6,752 bases of DNA from JAXGPP01 sp964436865 (GTDB lineage Bacteria > Planctomycetota > Planctomycetia > Pirellulales > Thermoguttaceae), in NCBI GenBank assembly GCA_964436865.1, contig CAYTFK010000363.1, positions 1 to 6,752 on the forward strand, given 5' to 3'. The notes under the pieces were generated by a model. It was not told the DNA's origin. It saw only the letters and a program-made list of their open reading frames with translations, and searched no databases. Both the position numbers and the translations under genes were made by a program. Positions within the stretch are counted from its first letter, which is position 1, and each line of letters opens with the position of its first letter. Shown here in pieces: positions 1 to 5,648 of this stretch.

Positions 1-470
1 ATCCGCTCTACCAGGAGGTGCTCCAGGTCACCCGGGAGATCTGCGACCATTGCTCCTCCAACGGGCAGCGATTGCATCTCGAGACGGGGCAGGAGCAGGC
101 CGAAACGCTCTTGCAGTTCCTCGGCGATGTCGGCCGCAGCAATCTGTTCGTCAATTTCGATCCGGCGAACATGATCCTCTACGGATCGGGCGAACCGATC
201 GAAGCCCTGCGAAAGATCGGCCATTACGTCCGCAGCGTCCACTGCAAAGACGCCACGTGGGCGGCGCGGCCGGGTGAAGAGTGGGGGCGCGAGGTGCCGC
301 TCGGCGAGGGAAGCGTGGGCTTCGAGGACTTCCTCCGCACGCTCAAGGAGATCGGCTACGACGGTCCGCTGACGATCGAACGCGAGATTCCCCAGGAGCC
401 GGATCGCCAGAAGGCCGAGATCGGGCGCGGGGTGCGGCTGCTCAACGATCTCAAGTCCAGGTTACTGTAG
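1..470 (+). CDS. Sugar phosphate isomerase/epimerase family protein (TIM barrel), 5' truncated
   Basis: This is the C-terminal part, about 155 residues, of a xylose-isomerase-like TIM-barrel protein. The frame is open to the left edge, so the true start lies outside the window. Family signatures appear in order: HLETGQE (Glu codon at 81-83), VNFDPANM, VHCKDAT and LTIERE. These fit the acidic and His metal ligands on successive strands of the AP-endonuclease-2 / sugar isomerase superfamily, whose members isomerise or epimerise sugars and inositols with a divalent metal. The LGEGSVGFEDFLRTLKEIGYDGPL stretch is typical of the last barrel strands and contains no break; it ends at TAG 468-470. The substrate cannot be read from the sequence. 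The next gene starts 29 nt downstream on the same strand, so the two may be co-transcribed, although a functional link is not evident. The family call is firm and the specific enzyme is unknown. Confidence 0.88.
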   Translation, partial: PLYQEVLQVTREICDHCSSNGQRLHLETGQEQAETLLQFLGDVGRSNLFVNFDPANMILYGSGEPIEALRKIGHYVRSVHCKDATWAARPGEEWGREVPLGEGSVGFEDFLRTLKEIGYDGPLTIEREIPQEPDRQKAEIGRGVRLLNDLKSRLL

Positions 471-499
471 TCCATCCAGACCCAGGCGCGCCGATTGCC

Positions 500-802
500 A
501 TGCCGAAGTTCACGCTGAACGTGCCCCACGCTCTCGGACGCGAGGAGGCCACGCGCCGGCTCAAGGAACGCTTCCACTTCCTCAAGGAGCATTACCGCGA
601 GCATATCTCGTCGCTCGAGGAGCAATGGCGCGACAGCGCCATGGACTTCAAGCTCACGACTTTCGGCGCGACGATTGCCGGAGATGCCGCCGTCGAAGAG
701 CAGGAGGTGCGGCTCGCCGCGCACGTCCCGCTCTGGGCGGCGATGTTCAAGAGCCGATTCGAGGAGACGATCCGCCGCGAATTGGAGCGGATCCTCGCCT
801 GA
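500..802 (+). CDS. Polyhydroxyalkanoic acid system family protein (PHA granule-associated type)
   Basis: This encodes a 100-residue protein starting at ATG 500. The N-terminal motif FTLNVPHALGREEATRRL matches the 'V-H-LG-EEA-RR' opening of the polyhydroxyalkanoic acid system family. The middle has a Trp-centred segment (EEQWRDSAMDFKLTTFGATIAG), and the end is an amphipathic helix (FKSRFEETIRRELERILA), again as in the family. Founding members sit near polyhydroxyalkanoate genes, but many homologues occur with no PHA genes nearby and their biochemical role is poorly defined. There is no signal peptide or membrane segment, so it is probably cytosolic. No good Shine-Dalgarno sequence is visible before the ATG, and no other in-frame start lies close by. 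It follows the isomerase gene by 29 nt and ends 3 nt from the convergent cheY stop. The family assignment rests on recognising the pattern; a PHA role in this organism is not shown. Confidence 0.8.
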   Translation: MPKFTLNVPHALGREEATRRLKERFHFLKEHYREHISSLEEQWRDSAMDFKLTTFGATIAGDAAVEEQEVRLAAHVPLWAAMFKSRFEETIRRELERILA

Positions 803-814
803 CCGTCAGGCGAG
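794..814. terminator. Perfect inverted repeat across the convergent gene ends; possible bidirectional terminator
   Basis: CTCGCCTGA (794-802), loop CCG (803-805) and TCAGGCGAG (806-814) form a perfect 9-bp stem with a 3-nt loop. The two arms are the last two sense codons plus the stop of the plus-strand gene and of cheY, both Leu-Ala-TGA. A hairpin could form in either transcript. No T tract follows on either strand, so this is not a classical intrinsic terminator. Its placement at the junction of convergent operons is what suggests a termination or mRNA 3'-end role. Confidence 0.4.
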
Positions 815-1177
815 CGGCGCGATCAGTTGCTCGAGCGTCTCCACGAGCATGCTTCGCTGGAAAGGCTTGACAAGGAAGTCGCTGGCCCCCGCCTTGAACG
901 CTTCCTTCAGGATGCTCTTCTGGTCCAGCGCGCTAACCACCACGACTTTCGCCTGGGGATCAAGCGCGCGGATCTCGCGCAGGGCGAACAGCCCGTCGTA
1001 TTCGGGCATCACCAGGTCGAGCGTGACAGCGTCGGGGCGCAAGCGGCGATACTGCTCGAAACCCTCGCGGCCGTCGCAAGCCTCGCCAACGATGTTCCAG
1101 CCGGCGGCGCCGGCAGTGTCCTTGATCATCTCACGGATGATCGCCGCATCGTCGATGGTCAGTAGCGTTCCTGGCAT
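806..1177 (-). CDS. cheY: Chemotaxis response regulator CheY
   Basis: This is a stand-alone receiver domain of 123 residues, the usual CheY length, with no output domain. It accepts phosphate from CheA and passes the signal to the flagellar motor or another effector. All receiver landmarks are present: acidic pair D9-D10 (LLTIDDAAIIREMIKD), phospho-acceptor D54 (DAVTLDLVMPEYDG), the switch Ser at S82 (VVVSALDQ) and K104 followed by Pro (FLVKPF). The sequence style (IREMIKDTAG, VMPEYDGLFALREI) resembles the Bacillus/Thermotoga CheY type. ATG 1177 was chosen because it lies just before the first beta strand. The reading frame stays open further upstream, but that extension runs into cheD and has no domain character. 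The gene lies 47 nt downstream of cheD and is the last gene of the operon. A weak purine stretch (AGGCGAAG) precedes the start. Confidence 0.95.
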   Translation of the reverse strand: MPGTLLTIDDAAIIREMIKDTAGAAGWNIVGEACDGREGFEQYRRLRPDAVTLDLVMPEYDGLFALREIRALDPQAKVVVVSALDQKSILKEAFKAGASDFLVKPFQRSMLVETLEQLIAPLA

Positions 1178-1224
1178 AATGCTTCGCCTGTGCCTTGATT
1201 CCTGCTCGACAGTCTGCCGCCGGG

Positions 1225-1731
1225 TTACAGGGTAAGGAGCGGCGCGCCGGCGACCTGCACGAGCAGTTCGCCCGTCGCGCACTGTAGTGTGATCCGGCGA
1301 CCTTTATTGCCCCCTACATCGCGCGCGACGATGCGGATCCCGGCCTTGCCCAGGGCCTGCTCGACGGCGCTGATATTGGTCTGGCCGATTTGCAGGGCGT
1401 CGGTGGTGCCGAACATGCTCGCCCCGCCCGCAATCTTGGCCAGGATGCCGGCGCGGCTGCCGGCGAGGTGTTCGATCTGATCCAGCATGTACGGCACGGC
1501 GGTGTCGGCGAATTTGCCGGGCGCCGCCGCCCGGCCGCCCGACTGCGCGAGCACGACATGCCCGAGTATTCCCACGCCGAAGCGGGGATGGTAGAGTGCG
1601 ACGCCGACGCACGAGCCGAGGATGGCGTGGAGGCTCGCTGGCTTGCGGGCCGCAAGCACCTGTCCCATCCCCACGCTCCGGCTTTCGGCGGCCTCAACCA
1701 CCACGCATTGAGCGATCATGCTTGCTTCCAT
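1225..1731 (-). CDS. cheD: Chemoreceptor glutamine deamidase CheD
   Basis: The product is 168 residues from ATG 1731, a normal CheD length. CheD hydrolyses specific receptor glutamines to glutamates and, in Bacillus and Thermotoga, binds CheC. The nucleophile motif LGSCVGVALYHPR places Cys at C41, and GILGHVVLA gives the catalytic His H58. Their 17-residue spacing equals that of the Cys27/His44 pair of Thermotoga maritima CheD, recalled from the literature. Further conserved pieces are PGKFADTAVPYML, KIAGGASMF and ARDVGGNKGRRI. The third triad residue of the Thermotoga enzyme, Thr21, falls at H35 here, which is unusual (see findings). The start is uncertain. ATG 1731 has no ribosome binding site, while an in-frame ATG at 1719 (164 residues) has GGAA 6 nt upstream and may be the real one; the outer bound is given. 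The gene lies between cheC and cheY, as expected for a CheC-CheD partnership. Confidence 0.94.
   Translation of the reverse strand: MEASMIAQCVVVEAAESRSVGMGQVLAARKPASLHAILGSCVGVALYHPRFGVGILGHVVLAQSGGRAAAPGKFADTAVPYMLDQIEHLAGSRAGILAKIAGGASMFGTTDALQIGQTNISAVEQALGKAGIRIVARDVGGNKGRRITLQCATGELLVQVAGAPLLTL
1726..1729 (-). promoter_or_regulatory. Possible Shine-Dalgarno for the inner cheD start (ATG 1719)
   Basis: GGAA on the minus strand lies 6 nt before ATG 1719. It sits inside the first codons of the longer form, whose own ATG at 1731 has no purine-rich site. This favours the shorter cheD by four residues, but the motif is short. Confidence 0.35.
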
Positions 1732-1864
1732 GGTCTATTGGTGTTTGCGCTGAAAGCGAACTCTCGGGCGGCGGCTCGCAGCGTGACATTCCAGTCCGCC
1801 TCGTTCGTCTTCAGTGCAAAGGTCAACAAAGTTCGTGTCTTGTTCGGGGCATCCGCGGGCACGG

Positions 1865-2494
1865 CTAATTGGCGTTCGGCGGGGCGGCATGCAGGGCCCG
1901 CTCCAGTGCGAGTCGCATCGCCTCGCTCGGCACAAACAGCATATGCCAGTGCAGTTGCGCGCCCTCGCGGCGGAATGCCGTGCGCGAGATCAGCACACGG
2001 TCGGTGCTCGCCGCCTGAACCAGCAGCGCCTGTTCCAGGACACTCGCGCCGTAGTCCTGCAGGAAATACGGGGCTGTGGGGAGCAGTTCGTGATCGATGA
2101 GCCGCGTCAGGGCGTTGATGTATGCGCAACCGAGGATGTTGCCGGTCTCGGTCAGGGCCGATTTTTCCAGCTCGCTCCAGTGCCCTTCGCAGCGGACCGG
2201 GCGGTTCAGAAGCGAGGCCGCCAGGCGCCGGCCGTTCTCCTCGTCGAACATCAGGATCAGTTCGCCCCCCAGGGGGCCCTGCACGCTCAGTACCACCATC
2301 ACGAACATCTCGTCGCCCAGGCTCAGTTCGCTGGTGGCGGTCTCCAGCGGCAGTTCCTGGACCTCATCCAGGCTCAGCGTGATCAGCCCGTCGGTCCAGC
2401 GGCACATGGCCGCAGAGGCATCGTGCGTCGCCGAAGCGAGAAGCTGATGCAGGACGTGCAGCCGCGCGTCTTGGTCCAGTGGGATCGTAGTCAT
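1865..2494 (-). CDS. cheC: CheC-family CheY-P phosphatase
   Basis: The product is 209 residues from ATG 2494. The CheC/CheX/FliY phosphatase signature [DS]-x3-E-x2-N-x22-P is matched exactly by S112, E116, N119 and P142 (SALTETGNILGCAYINAL to LLPTAP). The family uses this Glu/Asn pair to hydrolyse phospho-CheY. CheC proteins normally carry a second copy near the N terminus. Here the corresponding helix (HQLLASATHDASAAM) has Gln17 and Ala20 where Glu and Asn are expected, so only the C-terminal site looks functional. The central strands (EMFVMVVLSVQGPLGGELILMFDEENGRRLAASLL) fit the CheC beta core. The C terminus lacks the SpoA-like domain of FliY, which argues against a motor switch protein. 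A strong Shine-Dalgarno sequence fixes the start; the open frame upstream of it runs into cheA and is spurious. The gene lies between cheA and cheD, and CheD is the known CheC partner. Confidence 0.88.
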   Translation of the reverse strand: MTTIPLDQDARLHVLHQLLASATHDASAAMCRWTDGLITLSLDEVQELPLETATSELSLGDEMFVMVVLSVQGPLGGELILMFDEENGRRLAASLLNRPVRCEGHWSELEKSALTETGNILGCAYINALTRLIDHELLPTAPYFLQDYGASVLEQALLVQAASTDRVLISRTAFRREGAQLHWHMLFVPSEAMRLALERALHAAPPNAN

Positions 2495-2500
2495 AACGCT

Positions 2501-2508
2501 CTTCCTCC
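2501..2508 (-). promoter_or_regulatory. Strong Shine-Dalgarno of cheC
   Basis: GGAGGAAG reads on the minus strand, with the GGAGG core 9 nt before ATG 2494. It is the best ribosome binding site in the window and decides the cheC start against the much longer open frame reaching back into cheA. Confidence 0.85.
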
Positions 2509-2598
2509 AGCTAGTCTTCCCGACAGAGGCCTGCCGATGGGGTCCGGTTGTCGCCGATCTGGTTGGGCTCCGACACTCATGAAATCCCTGTTGCTCCG

Positions 2599-5568
2599 TC
2601 ATCCCGCCGCGCGCGCCGCGCCCCGCTCCGACGCCATGTCGATCAGCGCGGCCAGGTCGAGGATGAGCGACACGCGGCCGTCGCCGAGGATGCTGGCCCC
2701 GGCGATGCCCGGCACATTGCGGTAGTTGTCCGCCATCGACTTGATGACCACGTCTTCCTCGCCGATCACGCGGCTGACGACAAGGCCAAGTTCGCGGCGC
2801 GCCTCCCCGACAATGACGAGCGTCGTCTCTTCGCCCAGAGGTTCCGCCCCTGTGCTCCCCCGGCTCCACTGGAACACCTCGTCCAGCCGCACGGCCGACA
2901 CGACGCGGCCGCGAATCCGGGCGGTGAGCCGGCCGTGGACTGTGGAGAAATCCTGCCGCTTCAGCGCCACGATCTCGACCACCGACTCCATCGGCATCGC
3001 GAACACATCGGACTGGATCTCGACCATCAGGCTGGGCATGATGGCGAGCGTCAGCGGCAATTTGATGGTGATCGTCGTCCCCTGGCCCGGCACGCTGTCC
3101 AGCTCCACCGAACCGTTGAGGTCCTCGATCTTCGACTTCACGATATCCATGCCCATGCCGCGGCCGGAAACCTCCGTCACGCGCTCCGCGGTGCTCAGGC
3201 CCGGTTCCCAGATGAGCTGGAAAACCTGCTGCGGCGTCATCCGCTCGGCGTCGGCCGCCGTCACCAGGCCCCGGTCGAGGGCCTTCTGCAGGATCCGCTC
3301 CCGGTTCAGCCCGCGGCCATCGTCGCGCACCTGGATCACAATGTGGTTGCCGCGATGGAAGGCGTCGAGCGTGATCGTCCCCTCGGCCGGCTTCCCGGCG
3401 GCCGTCCGCACTTCGGGCGGCTCGATGCCGTGGTCGGCGGAGTTGCGCACCATGTGGATGAGCGGGTCGCCCAGTTCATCGATCATCCGCTTGTCGAGCT
3501 CGGTCTTCTCTCCCTGGATCACCAGCCGAATGCTGCGGCCGTTGACCCGGGTGATGTCGCGGACCACGCGTTTGAACCGCGTGAACAACGGCCCGATCGG
3601 CACCATCCGCGTATCCATCACGCTCTGTTGGATCCCGTCGCTGACGCGCTCGAGCTGGTGCACCGCTTCGAACAACTCGTTCACCGTATTGCGGGCGTGG
3701 TTGAGCGAGTCGACATCGCGGCGGATCGGCTCCAGCGCCGCTTGAATCCGCCGCGCCTGGCTGCGCAGCATCTCCAGTTCCGCTTCGAGAGCCTGCGGGC
3801 TGTCGGCGTTCTGCCCGGCCGTGGCCATGCTCTCCAGCACCGTCGTGACCGTACCCAGCACGTCGACGGAACGTTTCATCCCCACCGCGCCCCGCAGGCG
3901 GTCGGCGATCTGCGCAAACCGCGCCTTGTTGATCACCAACTGCCCGGCGAGATTCATCAATTGATCGAGGCGGTCGATGTCCACACGGAGCGTCTCGGCC
4001 GGCTTGCCGCTCGAGTCGCTCCCCGCATCCTTCGTCCGGCTGCCCGGCGTGGGGCGTTCGGCCGGGGTTTTCGCATTGGACGCGACCGGCGTTGCCGGGG
4101 CTGCCGCCTGCGCGCCCAAGGGATGGGGAGCCGTCGCGGCCGGAGCCGCGGCGTCTTGCCCGTGCACCGGTTCAATGAGTATTTCACGGACCCCGGCGAC
4201 CCAGATCTGCCGGCGGATGAAGTCGGCGGGATGGTCGCCGGCAAGAGCAAAAGTCAGGCAGTCCAGCTCATCCAGTTCATCCAACTGCTCGACGGGTGGA
4301 GAGATTGAGCGGACCTCTCCCTGCGCGGCGAGCTTCTCGTAGACCAGGCGCGCTTTGAGTCCCACCAGTGCCAAACCCGGCTGGAAATCCACTTGACCGA
4401 TGCATCCGCGCGTTCCAGCAGGCATGTGCCGCAGGAGAGCCTCGCGGCACTCACTGGCCAGACTCGACGCCGGCGCGTCGGCGGCCGGCTCAGTCCCCTG
4501 CGACGCCGCGCCGAGCGTGCCCGACTGCTCCCTTTCGGTTCGCATCTGTTGCGCCGCGAGCAGATCCTGGGCTCGCTGGGTGAATTGTTCGCAGTTGCCG
4601 CTGCCCGTCCTGAGACTGTCGACATACTGGCGAAGCGCGTCGCTGCACTTGAGCATCGCGTCGGTCAACTCTGGTGACAACGCGCCCCCCGACTCCAGCA
4701 GGTTCTGGAGCAGGTCTTCCATGAGATGAGCGAGCTTGGCGCCCCGGTTCAGGCCGATCGACGCGGCCGAACCCTTGATGCGGTGCGATGTGACAAGCAG
4801 CTTCTCCAGATCGGGCCGCCGCCCTCCCCCCTCCATGGCGAGCAGTGTTTCGGTGAGCTGGTCGAGCGTGAGCGTCGCTTCATCGATGAATATCGACAGG
4901 TACTTGGCCGGTATCTGCGTTTCGTCGCGAATGCCCTCAAACGGATCGCTCATCGGCGCGGCGGCGGCTCGCGCCGCTGCCGGCGCCGGTGCTTCGGCGA
5001 CGGTCGTTTCGGCGGGCAGCCGCTCTGTCGGCGGATCTTCCTCGACCGCGGCCGGCGCCGGCTCGCTCGCGGTGGTCGCTTCGGCCAGCGCGCGTTCGGC
5101 GTCCGCCTGGTTCGAGGGACCGCGTTCGGCGCCCGCCCCGCGGAGCATCGCGGCGATCCCGTCGATGACCGATTGGCATTCCACTCCTTCAGCGCCCGGC
5201 TCGCGAAGCGCCCCCACCAGCGCCACAAGCCGGTCGACCCCCTGGAACATGAGCTCAACGGCGTTGCCGTCCAGCCGCAGTTCGTCCTTTCGCGCCGCAT
5301 CAAACACGTTCTCGATCTTGTGAGTCAGCGTGTTGATATCGGTGAGTCCGAGCATGGCCGACAACCCCTTCAGGCTGTGGGCCGAACGGAACATCTCGTT
5401 GAGCAGGTCCTGGTTGCACGGCTGGCAGTCTCCCTCCAGGCTCTTCACCCATTCGTCGAGCTGGAGCAGGTTCTCATTAAGCCGGTCGAGCAACTGCCCG
5501 GACTCGTCGAGAAAATCGCCGAGCAGGCTGTCGAAAAACTCATCGCGATGGACGGCGCTGTCGCTCAT
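2599..5568 (-). CDS. cheA: Chemotaxis histidine kinase CheA with two HPt domains
   Basis: The product is 989 residues, much longer than the usual CheA (about 650-700). CheA autophosphorylates in the receptor array and passes phosphate to CheY. Domains in order: first HPt at about 8-145 (FRSAHSLKG, phospho-site H64); an Ala/Pro/Glu-rich linker to about 205; second HPt at about 220-335 (TSHRIKG, H262); a P2-like regulator-docking domain at about 388-468 (VGLKARLVYEKLAAQGEV), containing a small LDE repeat; a Pro/Ala linker at 470-525; a P3 dimerisation segment at about 526-660, extended to about 130 residues; the P4 ATPase; and the CheW-like P5 at about 840-980. ATPase motifs are intact: N box HMVRNSADHGIE (N709), G1 DDGRG (749-753), F-box region IWEPGLSTA and G2 GRGMGMD (802-808). 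The kinase should be active. ATG 5568 begins directly before the first HPt and has AGGAA 8 nt upstream; the frame continues upstream over cheR but is spurious there. Confidence 0.96.
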   Translation of the reverse strand: MSDSAVHRDEFFDSLLGDFLDESGQLLDRLNENLLQLDEWVKSLEGDCQPCNQDLLNEMFRSAHSLKGLSAMLGLTDINTLTHKIENVFDAARKDELRLDGNAVELMFQGVDRLVALVGALREPGAEGVECQSVIDGIAAMLRGAGAERGPSNQADAERALAEATTASEPAPAAVEEDPPTERLPAETTVAEAPAPAAARAAAAPMSDPFEGIRDETQIPAKYLSIFIDEATLTLDQLTETLLAMEGGGRRPDLEKLLVTSHRIKGSAASIGLNRGAKLAHLMEDLLQNLLESGGALSPELTDAMLKCSDALRQYVDSLRTGSGNCEQFTQRAQDLLAAQQMRTEREQSGTLGAASQGTEPAADAPASSLASECREALLRHMPAGTRGCIGQVDFQPGLALVGLKARLVYEKLAAQGEVRSISPPVEQLDELDELDCLTFALAGDHPADFIRRQIWVAGVREILIEPVHGQDAAAPAATAPHPLGAQAAAPATPVASNAKTPAERPTPGSRTKDAGSDSSGKPAETLRVDIDRLDQLMNLAGQLVINKARFAQIADRLRGAVGMKRSVDVLGTVTTVLESMATAGQNADSPQALEAELEMLRSQARRIQAALEPIRRDVDSLNHARNTVNELFEAVHQLERVSDGIQQSVMDTRMVPIGPLFTRFKRVVRDITRVNGRSIRLVIQGEKTELDKRMIDELGDPLIHMVRNSADHGIEPPEVRTAAGKPAEGTITLDAFHRGNHIVIQVRDDGRGLNRERILQKALDRGLVTAADAERMTPQQVFQLIWEPGLSTAERVTEVSGRGMGMDIVKSKIEDLNGSVELDSVPGQGTTITIKLPLTLAIMPSLMVEIQSDVFAMPMESVVEIVALKRQDFSTVHGRLTARIRGRVVSAVRLDEVFQWSRGSTGAEPLGEETTLVIVGEARRELGLVVSRVIGEEDVVIKSMADNYRNVPGIAGASILGDGRVSLILDLAALIDMASERGAARAAG

Positions 5569-5576
5569 TGGGGAGG

Positions 5577-5581
5577 TTCCT
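5577..5581 (-). promoter_or_regulatory. Shine-Dalgarno of cheA
   Basis: AGGAA on the minus strand lies 8 nt before ATG 5568. It supports this start, which also coincides with the beginning of the first HPt domain. Confidence 0.6.
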
Positions 5582-5583
5582 GG

Positions 5584-5599
5584 CGGAAGGTTGCTTCCG
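5584..5599 (-). repeat. Small hairpin directly upstream of the cheA ribosome binding site
   Basis: CGGAAG, loop CAAC and CTTCCG form a perfect 6-bp stem in the cheR-cheA gap when read on the transcript strand. It ends 2 nt before the AGGAA ribosome binding site. It could affect cheA translation or mRNA processing, or be chance; no T tract follows, so it does not look like a terminator. Confidence 0.35.
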
Positions 5600-5648
5600 G
5601 TTCCATCGGAAATTGGGGTGGGATAGCGGAGGGCGGTGGTGGGGTGGG

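Noticed and set aside
1778..1793. Sigma-54-like element on the minus strand before cheD (TGGAATGTCACGCTGC)
   Set aside because: The GG and GC elements are one base too far apart for the -24/-12 consensus and the intervening bases do not fit.
2495..2869. N-terminal extension of the cheC frame by 125 codons
   Set aside because: It overlaps cheA and is Arg/Gly-rich without domain character. The strong Shine-Dalgarno at 2501-2508 sets the start at 2494.
4261..4290. Three imperfect 9-nt units (CAGCTCATC-like) inside cheA
   Set aside because: They simply encode the Leu-Asp-Glu repeat of a P2-domain loop. They are too short and imperfect to call a repeat element, and I see no CRISPR array anywhere.
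2548..4308. Plus-strand open frame of 586 codons opposite cheA
   Set aside because: It is antisense to a fully recognisable CheA and is rich in Arg, His, Asp and Pro in the manner of GC-driven shadow frames. No domain or ribosome binding site is visible.
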